A stretch of DNA of 64,000 bases, from NCBI RefSeq assembly GCF_016598475.1, contig NZ_JAEMUX010000015.1, positions 1 through 64,000 on the forward strand, given 5' to 3'. The position numbers and the translations under genes were made by a program. Each line of letters starts with the position of its first letter. Within the stretch, counting starts at the first letter, position 1. Source of the DNA: Streptomyces adelaidensis (lineage in GTDB: Bacteria > Actinomycetota > Actinomycetes > Streptomycetales > Streptomycetaceae). The notes beneath the pieces are model-generated. The model was not told the DNA's origin, did no database searches, and worked only from the letters and a program-made list of their open reading frames with translations. Positions 46,360 to 55,006 of the stretch are shown piece by piece.

Positions 46360-47301
46360 CTATCCGGCCCACTCCTCGTAGTGCGACCAGGACCGCAACC
46401 CCCGCGGGCTGACGAATCGGTGCTCGCGCCCCGTGATCGGATCGGTGAACTCCAGCAACCGCGCCAGCAGTTGGAGCGGGCGCCGGAAGTCACCGACCGT
46501 CACGGGGCCGGTCACCACCGGGTAGAGGGGATCGCCGAGGATCGGCACCCCCAACGCGCTCATATGCACCCTCAGCTGGTGAGTCTGTCCGGTACGCGGC
46601 ATGAGCCGGTACCGGGCGCGCCCGTCCCGATGCTCCAGCAACTCGACCCGACTGACGGCGTTGGGCTCACCCTCGACCTCGCGGGCCGCAAGGACCCCGC
46701 GTTCCTTGAGGATCCGGCTGCGTACGGTGCGGGGCAGGACCAGCGCTGGATCGTGCGGCGCCACAGCCTCGTACTCCTTGGTCACCCGTCTGTCCCGGAA
46801 CAGGGACTGGTACGCGCCTCGCTCCTCCGGCCGTACGGTGAACAGCACCAGCCCGGCCGTCAGCCGGTCCAGCCGGTGTGCCGCGCCCAGCGCAGGGATG
46901 TCCAACTGCCTCCGTAGCCGTGCCAGGACCGTCTCGGCGATATGGCTGCCACGCGGGGTGGTAGCCAGAAAATGCGGCTTGTCGGCCACGACCAGATGCT
47001 CGTCCCGGTACAGGACGTCGACCGTGAACGGCACCCGTTCCTCGTCGGGCAGCTCCCGGTGGAACCACACCGACATCCCCGGCACGTACGCCATGTCCCG
47101 CGGCACCGGACGCCCGCTGACGTCCACGATCCGTCCCTCGTCCAGCATGGCGTCGATCACTCCGGCTCCGGCCGCCAGCCGCGCCACGAGATGATCCCGC
47201 ACCGTCGCCCACGCGTCGCCGACCGGCAGCCGTACGCGCATCGGGTCCACCCCGTCACGCTGTGGCAGGGGAGAAGGCGGGGGCGGGCTACGGCGTCTCA
47301 T
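46360..47301 (-). CDS. RluA-family 23S/tRNA pseudouridine synthase
   Basis: Converts uridine to pseudouridine in structured RNA; 313 residues. The catalytic loop is HRLDRLTAG, holding the nucleophilic Asp, followed by VLFTVRPE, and KEYEAVAP and GRTHQLRVH-type RNA-contact strands. The N-terminus resembles an S4-like domain. ATG 47301 (GTG 47304 is in phase one codon earlier) has no strong ribosome site. It converges on the conservon P450 and is probably unrelated to the neighbouring terpene genes. Confidence 0.9.
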   Translation of the reverse strand: MRRRSPPPPSPLPQRDGVDPMRVRLPVGDAWATVRDHLVARLAAGAGVIDAMLDEGRIVDVSGRPVPRDMAYVPGMSVWFHRELPDEERVPFTVDVLYRDEHLVVADKPHFLATTPRGSHIAETVLARLRRQLDIPALGAAHRLDRLTAGLVLFTVRPEERGAYQSLFRDRRVTKEYEAVAPHDPALVLPRTVRSRILKERGVLAAREVEGEPNAVSRVELLEHRDGRARYRLMPRTGQTHQLRVHMSALGVPILGDPLYPVVTGPVTVGDFRRPLQLLARLLEFTDPITGREHRFVSPRGLRSWSHYEEWAG

Positions 47302-47322
47302 CACATCCAGCGTATCGAGAGG

Positions 47323-48399
47323 TCACCCGGCGAGTGTGTCCGGCAGATTCCTCCACCAGGCGATCGAGGGGATCCTCAGCGGGTCCGGGGCGGGGGTGCC
47401 GCAGGCACGGCGGGCGGCTGGGATCCGGATGACGGAGCCGCCCTGAGGGACGGTGTGGCGGGGACAGGTCGCGGCCCAGTCGAGGTGTCCGCGGATCATG
47501 GACGCGAGGTTCGCGAGGTAGCCGGCCAGCGCGGGACCCGCGGTCTCGTTGACCTCGCGGCACAGACGCAGCCAGTACGCCAGCACCCGATCGCGCATCG
47601 ACACGGCCTGGGTGAGGGCCTCGGCGGGGCCGGAGCCAGTGGTGCGGGCGAGGACGTCAGGGAGGTTGTTGACGTCCTCGGTACCGTCGTGACGGTCCTT
47701 GGCGTAGCCACATATGTCGTTGTCCCAGCCCAGGATCAGGCTGGTCATCTCCGTCAGGGCCCGTACCTGTGGCCGGTCCAGATCCGTGAGTGCCGGTTCG
47801 ACACCGTCCACGGTGGCGGCGAGATCCGCGAGCGGCAGCACCCAGGTGGTGGCGAGACGGTTCCGCACATAGGTGTCCAGGTCGGGCGGCAGACGGCGGA
47901 CGTTGTTCGCGCTCTCGCGCACCTCGGCGGCGAGGGTGACTCGGAAGTCTCGTACGAGCCGTGCGGTGAGTGCCGGAGATGCCGCGTGCCTGAGACGCCG
48001 GCCGATGTCGTTCAGAGCCCGCACCGATGGGTCGGCCGGTTCTGCGGGTCGACTCCGGTCGAGCGCGCGGGACAGCGTCGCCGCGTAGCGTGCGAAGTCG
48101 TCGGGCAGGCCGCGCAGCCGTCCGTCGTCGTTCAGGTCGTCGATGACGAACGTCAAGGTGAGCAGGGCGGCCATGGTCTGGGCGCCGGCGAGCGTGGCAC
48201 GCGGAACGAAGCGAGCCGCGAGCCCGGCGATGTCCGCGGTGGCGAGGCGTTCGATCTCGTGGCGGCTCATGGCGAGTCCGTGACGGATGCTCCACTCGAG
48301 CTGGAACGCGGTGATCGAGGCTCGTTGCGGGTGGATCTGGCTGGGGATCGGGCACCACAGCGAGGGTATGGAGAGCGGTCCACGCGGCGACTCGTTCAT
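47323..48399 (-). CDS. Class I terpene synthase
   Basis: Ionises a prenyl diphosphate and cyclises or hydrolyses the product; 358 residues. Metal site one is DDLND (87-91), metal site two NDICGYAKD (227-235) fits the NSE pattern, and the pyrophosphate-sensor Arg181 lies 46 residues before it. ATG 48399 follows AAGGGAG. The gene starts 135 bases after the class II cyclase stop on the same strand, so the two are probably one operon. The substrate may be the product of the neighbouring class II cyclase rather than farnesyl diphosphate directly; inference. Confidence 0.9.
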   Translation of the reverse strand: MNESPRGPLSIPSLWCPIPSQIHPQRASITAFQLEWSIRHGLAMSRHEIERLATADIAGLAARFVPRATLAGAQTMAALLTLTFVIDDLNDDGRLRGLPDDFARYAATLSRALDRSRPAEPADPSVRALNDIGRRLRHAASPALTARLVRDFRVTLAAEVRESANNVRRLPPDLDTYVRNRLATTWVLPLADLAATVDGVEPALTDLDRPQVRALTEMTSLILGWDNDICGYAKDRHDGTEDVNNLPDVLARTTGSGPAEALTQAVSMRDRVLAYWLRLCREVNETAGPALAGYLANLASMIRGHLDWAATCPRHTVPQGGSVIRIPAARRACGTPAPDPLRIPSIAWWRNLPDTLAG

Positions 48400-48534
48400 G
48401 GGTACTCCCTTCCTGGTCGCCGGCCCGAGGTGCGGCCGGCCGACGGTGGGTGAAGTCGCGTCCGGGCGGGCCGGTAGGGAACGGCCCAAGGGGCTGAGCG
48501 AGTTGGTCGCGTAGTGAGAGTGGCCTGTCAGGGT

Positions 48535-50115
48535 TCATACCGCCGGAGACGGGAGAGGGCCCGCGGCCGTGTGTCGCACAAGGTCGATAAGTCCGCGGCA
48601 GGTCAGAGCGTGTGCCTGGGACGCCACATCCGTAAGGAACGGGCGTGGGCCACACATATAGGGGGCGGGTTCGATCCAGGTGCCGTCGTCCAGTTGGCTT
48701 TCGATGAGGAAGCATGCGGCCCGCCGGAGCGCCTGTGGTGTGCCGGCGCGGGAGCGGGTGAGAACGGTTGCCGCGAGGGCTGTCGCGGCCGGGCTCGAAC
48801 CGCTCGCCCCAGGGAAGGCCGGCCAGCCGCCGTCCCCGTTCTGGGTGGCCGCCAGCGTCCTGGCCTCCGAGCGGGCCGCGACGGTGTCCCAGCCCACCAC
48901 GGGGCCGATCTCCGCTGCGGGATAGCCGGGGAATACGTACCAGTCGGCGGTCCAGCGACCGGCACCGCGGTGCTGCTGGAGAAGCCAGCGAGCGGCCTGC
49001 TGCACGCCGACCTCCTCGGGGGCGTGGGCGAGTATTCCGGCGACCATGTGCGCGACGGTGTCCTGGGCCACGGTGTCACTGGTGGTTGTCCAAGTGGTCC
49101 ACAGTCCCCGGTGGTCCTGGTGGTCGCGCGCGTAGTCGGCGGCGGCCGGCCACGCCTTGCGGCCCTGTTCTGTGCCGGCCAGAGCGAGCAGGGTGTTCCC
49201 TGTGGTGTCGGCGTCGCAGGCCAGGCCATTGCCCGCGATCGCTGCCGACACACTTCCCCACCCCCCTCGAGACGACTGGGCCCGGGCCAGGAAAGTCAAT
49301 GCCCCGGGCCGGGCATGGGTGTCGAAAACGGAGTGGCCACGCAGGCAGCGCACCATCAGGCCGGTGTCCCAGATGTCGAACGTGGTGAACCGCCATGTCC
49401 CATCCGCGTGTTGGTCTGCCAGGAGCCTGGCCATGCAACGGCGCGCGGCAGCTCGTCCCGGTGCGACCCGGGTCAGCGCCAAGCAGGCCATGGCGGTGAC
49501 CAGCGGCATGGCGTGGAACGAACCGTCCGGGGCCTGCTCGGCGGTCAACGCGGCAACGACGTCGTCGTCCACCGGCAAGCCGGCCGCGTCCCTGGCGATG
49601 ATCTGGGCGGACAGGAGCTGAGCTCGATGCCAACCCGTCAGCGAAGCGCCGCCTTCATGGCTGAGGGCCTCTGTCGCGTGGGTGAGGAGTTCGTGCGGGA
49701 GGCAATCCGGCACGCCCGCTGCCACGCCGAGGGTCTGCAGAAGTATCCGGCGACGCCGGTGTGCGGCACCGACGTGTGGTAGAGCGGGCATGGCCGGAGG
49801 GTCTGTGACATCAAGGGCGAGGGCGCGAAGCCATTCGTCCGCGGCCGCTGTGAAGGCGTCGTGCCGCTGGGGTTCGGCCTGCCGCAGCCACGCATGCACA
49901 CGATCCTGGTGTGGAGAACGGCATCCTGCCTTGGCCAGGGCGAAGGCCGCGAGGGCGTTCTCCAGGATGCGTGGTCGTGGGGGTGTCGCCCACGAGCCGT
50001 TGGGCTGCTGTGTCTCCAGGCCTGCGGCAGCAGCCCGGTCGAGGCAGCGCTGCGTCTCCCGGGCCAGTGCCGGCGCTTCTCCCAGAGAGTGACATGTTTT
50101 ACGGAAACTATTCAT
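48535..50115 (-). CDS. Class II terpene cyclase with DADTT motif
   Basis: Protonation-initiated terpene cyclase of 526 residues with the double alpha-barrel QW repeats (for example QNGDGGW 425-431 and QLDDGTW 474-480). The catalytic acid motif, normally DxDD, is DADTT at 301-305, so the middle acidic residue is kept and the last is Thr. The DxDTT form is known in drimenyl-diphosphate-forming class II sesquiterpene cyclases from Streptomyces. The gene starts at ATG 50115. It shares an operon with the class I synthase and is divergent from a P450 gene. Confidence 0.9.
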   Translation of the reverse strand: MNSFRKTCHSLGEAPALARETQRCLDRAAAAGLETQQPNGSWATPPRPRILENALAAFALAKAGCRSPHQDRVHAWLRQAEPQRHDAFTAAADEWLRALALDVTDPPAMPALPHVGAAHRRRRILLQTLGVAAGVPDCLPHELLTHATEALSHEGGASLTGWHRAQLLSAQIIARDAAGLPVDDDVVAALTAEQAPDGSFHAMPLVTAMACLALTRVAPGRAAARRCMARLLADQHADGTWRFTTFDIWDTGLMVRCLRGHSVFDTHARPGALTFLARAQSSRGGWGSVSAAIAGNGLACDADTTGNTLLALAGTEQGRKAWPAAADYARDHQDHRGLWTTWTTTSDTVAQDTVAHMVAGILAHAPEEVGVQQAARWLLQQHRGAGRWTADWYVFPGYPAAEIGPVVGWDTVAARSEARTLAATQNGDGGWPAFPGASGSSPAATALAATVLTRSRAGTPQALRRAACFLIESQLDDGTWIEPAPYMCGPRPFLTDVASQAHALTCRGLIDLVRHTAAGPLPSPAV

Positions 50116-50289
50116 AGCGGCTCATCTCCGCAGCGCAGGCGAAAGCCATGGGGATCCGATCGGGGCATGCCGAAGTACAGGGTCAGGGATAGCCTTCCCT
50201 CCCGCCATACGGCGCCATGCGTGCAGTCGTACGCCCTGCGCGCGCGGTGGTTCCTTCCCTGAGCCTCGGCGCGTCTCGCAACGAGGTTT

Positions 50290-50308
50290 GTGCAACTGGT
50301 AGTTGCAC
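50290..50308. promoter_or_regulatory. Candidate operator of the terpene locus
   Basis: Perfect inverted repeat GTGCAACT-GGT-AGTTGCAC, typical of a homodimeric repressor site. No regulator gene lies next to it. Confidence 0.6.
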
Positions 50309-50644
50309 GCCGAGGGGCGGAACGGGGGCGCACGAAGTCGCGGGGAGAGCGGGAAGGGTATGTTCGCACCTCCGTGCGGTAAGTTCATACTTCCGTGCGC
50401 CCTCGTGCAGTTGGCTTGTGCTCCGAACTGACAGGGCACTCTCCAGGGGAAATACGGGCGTTGGGACCCTGGGCTGTGATCGCACGGCGATCGCGGTTCA
50501 CCTCCAAGGAGGTTGCCGCATGAGATCCAGGCCGCCGGGTGAACGCCTGGCTGGGCCTGTTGAGCGCACGACGCGCGGTCGACGACCGCCCTTTCGAGCT
50601 CCTGGACCGCAAGTCCCCGGCCACTGCCAGGGACGATCTGCCCG

Positions 50645-50716
50645 TTGAGGCCTTGAGGCCTTGAGGCCTTGAGGCCTTGAGGCCTTGAGGCCTTGAGGCC
50701 TTGAGGCCTTGGGGCC
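50645..50716. repeat. 8-bp tandem repeat (TTGAGGCC) x 8 plus one variant
   Basis: Uninterrupted short tandem array with 72 bases total; the ninth unit is TTGGGGCC. It is a slippage-prone site. It lies 164 bases before the P450 start. Confidence 0.95.
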
Positions 50717-50879
50717 TTGAAATCTTTGAAGTACGGCGCGATTTGATCCGTTCGGGTGGAAGAGTATCCGCCCGCCGCAGTGGGTGCTCGGCCGATATCC
50801 GGCGGGCTGCGCCGGTCCTGTGACCGGGCTTCACGCAGCCCTGTCCCGCGGCGGCGCCCGCCACAACGGTGGAGGACCG

Positions 50880-52298
50880 ATGACACAGGCCGACTACTCG
50901 TTCGTCACCGCGCCGGGGGCGTTGCCGCTGCTCGGCCACACTTTGCGCTTCCTGCGTGACCCACTGCGCTTCCTGCGTTCACTGCCCGCCGTCGGCGACC
51001 TCGTCACGATCCGGCTCGGTCCCTTCGACGCCCTCGTGGTCTGCGCTCCCGAACTCACCCGCCGGGTTCTCTTGGACGACCGCACCTTCGACAAAGGCGG
51101 CTTCCTCTTCGATCGCAGCCGCGAGTTCCTGGGCAACGGTCTCGGAACCTGCCCGCACAAGGACCACCGTCGGCAGCGACGAATGATCCAGCCGGCCTTC
51201 CACCGTGGGCGCCTGCCGGGCTACGCCCAGGAGATGAGGGCACAGGCCCGCGCGGTGACCGACGCGTGGCAGGCAGGCCGGACGATCGATGTCCTGGCCG
51301 AAACGACGACGATCAGCCTTCGCACCACCGCGGCCACGATCTTCTCCGCCGCGCCCGCAGCTCTCCGGGAATCACTGGCCGCCGACCTGGTGACCCTCGA
51401 AGAAGGCGTGTTCCGGCGGATGCTTCTGCCACCTCATACCGACGCCATCCCCACCCCTGGCAAGCGCCGCTACGACCGCGCCTACACCCGGTCGCAGCAG
51501 ACCATCAACCGCATCATCGCCGACTACCGGGCAGACGGCATCGACCACGGTGACCTGATGTCCATGTTGCTGGCAGCCCAGGACGACCTCGCGGCCCCGG
51601 GGGCGGAGGGAGCGCGACTGTCCGACGAAGAGGTCAGGGATCAGGTCATGTCCTTCCTCTTCGCCAGCACGGACACGATAGGCAAAGCCCTGGCCTGGGC
51701 ACTCCACCTGCTGGGACGTCACCCCCGTATCGCGGAGCGACTCCACGCCGAGGTGGACGAGGTGCTGACCGACGGCGTCGCCACCTTCGAGGATCTGCCC
51801 CGGCTGGAGATGACCCGGAACATCGTCACCGAGACCATGCGCTTGTATCCGCCCGGCTGGCTGCTGACCCGGACGACCACGGTCGACACCGAACTCGGCG
51901 GTCGGCAGATCCCCGCCGGCACCGATGTCGTCCTCAGCCCCTACCAGATTCACCATCGTGCCGACCTGTACACCGACCCGGAGAACTTCGATCCGGACCG
52001 GTGGGCGCCGGAGCGAGTGAAAGCCATCCCTCGCGACGCGTACCTGACTTTCGGGACGGGCGCACGCAAGTGCATCGGTGACGCCTACGCGATGACCGAA
52101 GCCACCCTCGTGCTGGCGACCATTGCCGCCCGGTGGCGACTGGAGCACACCTCGGGCCGACGACGGGTCAGGGCGGCACCGTATGCGCTCGCGCTGGGTC
52201 CCAAAGAGCTGTACATGCGCACCGTCGCGCGGGCCGGCCAGGGGGGCACGAAGCCCCAGGACGCAGCACCCGCACAGGCGACCGCGAACCGAGCGTGA
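50880..52298 (+). CDS. Cytochrome P450, terpene-oxidase-like
   Basis: Monooxygenase of 472 residues with normal P450 motifs: I-helix FASTDTIGKA, K-helix ETMRLYPP (ExxR intact), PERF-type DRWAPER, and the heme loop FGTGARKCIGD. It resembles actinomycete P450s that oxidise cyclic sesquiterpenes, such as pentalenene oxidases. ATG 50880 follows GGAGGACCG. It is divergent from the two terpene cyclase genes and probably oxidises their product. No dedicated ferredoxin gene is adjacent. Confidence 0.9.
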   Translation: MTQADYSFVTAPGALPLLGHTLRFLRDPLRFLRSLPAVGDLVTIRLGPFDALVVCAPELTRRVLLDDRTFDKGGFLFDRSREFLGNGLGTCPHKDHRRQRRMIQPAFHRGRLPGYAQEMRAQARAVTDAWQAGRTIDVLAETTTISLRTTAATIFSAAPAALRESLAADLVTLEEGVFRRMLLPPHTDAIPTPGKRRYDRAYTRSQQTINRIIADYRADGIDHGDLMSMLLAAQDDLAAPGAEGARLSDEEVRDQVMSFLFASTDTIGKALAWALHLLGRHPRIAERLHAEVDEVLTDGVATFEDLPRLEMTRNIVTETMRLYPPGWLLTRTTTVDTELGGRQIPAGTDVVLSPYQIHHRADLYTDPENFDPDRWAPERVKAIPRDAYLTFGTGARKCIGDAYAMTEATLVLATIAARWRLEHTSGRRRVRAAPYALALGPKELYMRTVARAGQGGTKPQDAAPAQATANRA

Positions 52299-52415
52299 TC
52301 CTGGACCGGACGCGGCGGCTACTGGCCGACCCATGAGGGACACCACGGCGGCTACCGGGTCGGTTCCCGGGGAGTCCGGGCAGGTTCTGCGGCAGTGCGC
52401 GCGCCCGGCCCCGAG

Positions 52416-53930
52416 TCAGCGCGCGCCCCGGCCCCGAGTCAGCCGATAAACGACGCCAAGTCCCACAGTGAGTAGCAGGAACAGCACCGTGAACCACTGG
52501 AACCACCAGTGGCCGCCCGCCGGGTCGTACACCTCCGCGCGGGGCCAGGCAAGGTTGACGGTCATGAAGAGGCCGTAGAGGAGGGCGAGGGCGTTGATGG
52601 GGATGCCCCAGCGGCCGAGGGAGAAGAGGGGCTTGCCGGTCTCGTCGGTTCCCTCGGAGGTGTAGGTGCCCTTCAGGCGCCGTACGAGCAGGGGGCCGGT
52701 GACCATCGCGTACGCCAGGTACAGCATCACGATGCAGGTGGTGCCGATGGCCAGGAAGGCTTCCGGGGAGGCGAAGTTGAGGAGGAGCAGGGCGGCGGCG
52801 AGGAGGCCGACGACCAGGGCGGGGGCGGTGGGCATGCCGGTGCGCGGGTTGACCTTGGCGAGCCGCTTCCCGAAGGGGAGTTGGCCGTCGCGGGCCATGG
52901 AGAAGAGCATGCGGCAGGCCGACGTCTGGATCGCGAGCGTGGCCACGGTGATGGCCACCACCACGTCGGCGAGCAGCGCGCGGCCCACTCCGTCGCCGAG
53001 GCTGCTGGTCAGGACGTAGCTCAGACCGTCCATGCCCAGCCGGCCGTCGGTGAGGCTGGGCGCGGCGAGCAGACCGCCGAGGACGATGAGCCCGCCGAGG
53101 AGGCCGGCCGCGCCGAGTGCCGTGAGGATCGTGCGGGGTGCCGTGCGGCGCGGGTTGTGGGTCTCCTCGCTCATCTCACCCGCGCTGTCGAATCCGATCA
53201 TCACGTACGCCGCCATGAACGACCCCACGAGCAGGGCGCCCAGGAGGTCCGTGCTGCCCTCGGCGGTGTGGAAGGTGATGCCGGGGGAGCGCTCGGAGTG
53301 GGTGAGCAGGAGAACGACGATCAGGATCGCGCCGATGATCTCGGCGGTGACACCGACCCGGTTGATCACGGACAGCACCCGGTTGTCGAGCACGTTCACC
53401 AGCGTGGTGAGGACCAGCAGGATCACGCCGAGCACGGCCGCGTTCGCCGCGCCCGTCGCCGTGGTGGGCGCCGGGTCGCCGCCGACGAGCTGGAAGCCCG
53501 ACCAGATCGCGGGCATCACCATCTGCAGCGCGAGCGCCGCCGCCGCGACCACCACGATCTGTCCGATCACCATGATCCAGCCGGCGAACCAGCCGAAGGT
53601 GACGTTCGACAGGCGCGAGGACCACTGGTAGATCGCGCCCGAGAGCGGATAGCGCGCCGCCAGCTCCGCGAAACACGCGGCCACCATCAGCTGGCCGATG
53701 AGCACCGCCGGCCAGGTCCAGAAGAAGACCGGGCCGCCGAACGCGTATCCGAAGGCGAAGAACTGGAAGACGGTCGTGAGGACCGAGATGAAGGAGAAAC
53801 CGGCGGCGAACGAGGCGTACCTGCTCAGGCTGCGATGCAGTTCCTGGCGGTAGCCGAACTCGGTCAGGGAACGGTCGTCGGAGGAGTGCGGTGGATCCGG
53901 CCGGACGTCGGCGGGGGCGGTGCTCGTCAT
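52416..53930 (-). CDS. APC-family permease, urea carboxylase-system type
   Basis: Integral membrane importer of 504 residues with about twelve helices, amino acid-polyamine-organocation family. The conserved first helices (YASFAAGFSFISVLTTVFQFF) and GFDSAGEMSEETHNPRRTAPRTIL mark it. A subfamily of these permeases is encoded with urea/guanidine carboxylase genes, and its upstream inverted repeat at 53965-53988 copies the one before the carboxylase operon. ATG 53930 is used; GTG 53951 is in phase further upstream. The likely cargo is a urea- or guanidine-like nitrogen source. Confidence 0.88.
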   Translation of the reverse strand: MTSTAPADVRPDPPHSSDDRSLTEFGYRQELHRSLSRYASFAAGFSFISVLTTVFQFFAFGYAFGGPVFFWTWPAVLIGQLMVAACFAELAARYPLSGAIYQWSSRLSNVTFGWFAGWIMVIGQIVVVAAAALALQMVMPAIWSGFQLVGGDPAPTTATGAANAAVLGVILLVLTTLVNVLDNRVLSVINRVGVTAEIIGAILIVVLLLTHSERSPGITFHTAEGSTDLLGALLVGSFMAAYVMIGFDSAGEMSEETHNPRRTAPRTILTALGAAGLLGGLIVLGGLLAAPSLTDGRLGMDGLSYVLTSSLGDGVGRALLADVVVAITVATLAIQTSACRMLFSMARDGQLPFGKRLAKVNPRTGMPTAPALVVGLLAAALLLLNFASPEAFLAIGTTCIVMLYLAYAMVTGPLLVRRLKGTYTSEGTDETGKPLFSLGRWGIPINALALLYGLFMTVNLAWPRAEVYDPAGGHWWFQWFTVLFLLLTVGLGVVYRLTRGRGAR

Positions 53931-53964
53931 GGCGGCAACCTGCTTTCGCACAGAGCGGCGCGAG

Positions 53965-53988
53965 AATTCCTGTCGGGCGACAGAAATT
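53965..53988. promoter_or_regulatory. Second copy of the nitrogen-operon operator
   Basis: Inverted repeat AATTCCTGTC-GGGC-GACAGAAATT (9 of 10 pairs). Its right arm and flank share the 13-mer GACAGAAATTAGG with the element at 40541-40562. It is 34 bases before the permease start and 147 from the divergent amidohydrolase. Confidence 0.8.
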
Positions 53989-54134
53989 AGGGACGCCCTG
54001 TTTCACGCGCGTCACGCGACCGTGTCGCGGCCGCGCCCATTTCCTCACGGCCTTGAAGTGAGGGTGTACTACGGGTTCTACGGCTCCGGAAGACGGGCGC
54101 GCTCGGTTCCGGCCAACGGCGGTGAGGATGCTCG

Positions 54135-54989
54135 ATGAATGACGCGATGGCCCCCTGGAGGGCCGGGCCGGGGGCGCCGGACTCGCCGGTGATCCTGCAC
54201 GTACCGCACGGTTCGCGGGAGATCCCGGCCTCCGTACGGGCCGGGATTCTGCTCGATGACGCCGCGCTGGAGCGGGAGTTGGACCACATCACCGACGCCC
54301 ACACGGACCGCATCGCCGAGACGGCCGCCGTCCGGTCGGCCGTCCGGCCATGGACGTTCGTGAACCGGCTGTCCCGACTGGTCGTCGACCCCGAACGGTT
54401 CCCGGACGAGCGGGAGGAGATGCTGGCCGCCGGCATGGGCGCGGTCTACACCCGGACCACGCACCGCCGGCCCCTGCGCCCCGCCGCCCACGACGGACGT
54501 GCCCTCGACGGACAGCCGCTCATCGACCGCTACTTCCACCCCTACGCCGCCGCCATGACCGATGCCGTGACGCGCCGTCTGGAGGCCGTGGGCCGGGCGG
54601 TCGTCATCGACGTCCATTCCTACCCGACCGAGCCCCTGCCCTACGAACTCCACGCCGACGGCCCCCGGCCCCCCGTCTGCCTCGGCCACGACCCCTTCCA
54701 CACCCCGCCCGCCCTCCTCGCCCTCGCGGAGGAGGCGTTCGCGGGCTTCGGAGGGACGGAGGTCAACACGCCCTTCGGCGGCGCGTACGTCCCACTCAAG
54801 TACTACGGGAGTGACCCACGCGTGAGCGCCCTGATGATCGAGATCCGGCGGGATGCCTATATGGCGGAGCCGGGTGGTCCGGTGGGGGTGGGCTCGGGGG
54901 AGGGGGAGGGGGCGGAGGAGGGGCTGGAGGCGCTGGCGGACGCGCTCGGGCGGCTTGTGGACGCGGTGTCCGGCCGCCTGAGCCCCTGA
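54135..54989 (+). CDS. N-formylglutamate amidohydrolase-family protein
   Basis: Predicted amidohydrolase of 284 residues (FGase family) that removes formyl or similar groups from glutamate-type substrates. Family features are ILHVPHGSREIP near the N-terminus, a central VIDVHSYPTEPLPYE with metal-binding His and Glu, and VNTPFGGAYVPLKYYGSDPRVSALMIEIRR. ATG 54135 has GAGGATG upstream. It is divergent from the permease and may be under the same operator, which would put it in nitrogen scavenging. The exact substrate is not established. Confidence 0.85.
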   Translation: MNDAMAPWRAGPGAPDSPVILHVPHGSREIPASVRAGILLDDAALERELDHITDAHTDRIAETAAVRSAVRPWTFVNRLSRLVVDPERFPDEREEMLAAGMGAVYTRTTHRRPLRPAAHDGRALDGQPLIDRYFHPYAAAMTDAVTRRLEAVGRAVVIDVHSYPTEPLPYELHADGPRPPVCLGHDPFHTPPALLALAEEAFAGFGGTEVNTPFGGAYVPLKYYGSDPRVSALMIEIRRDAYMAEPGGPVGVGSGEGEGAEEGLEALADALGRLVDAVSGRLSP

Positions 54990-55006
54990 GCCCCTGCCCC
55001 GTTACG

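Larger units (their letters stand above)
50116..50879. promoter_or_regulatory. Divergent regulatory region with palindrome, direct repeats and microsatellite
   Basis: 764 bases without a supported gene between the class II cyclase and the P450. It holds GTGCAACT-GGT-AGTTGCAC (50290-50308), two direct copies of a 17-mer of the form GTTCnnACnTCCGTGCG at 50362-50378 and 50383-50399 (14 of 17 identical, 21-bp spacing) and eight exact copies of TTGAGGCC (50645-50708) plus one variant. Confidence 0.85.

Noticed and set aside
50645..50716. CRISPR or transposon end
   Set aside because: Simple 8-bp tandem repeat without spacers or terminal inverted repeats.
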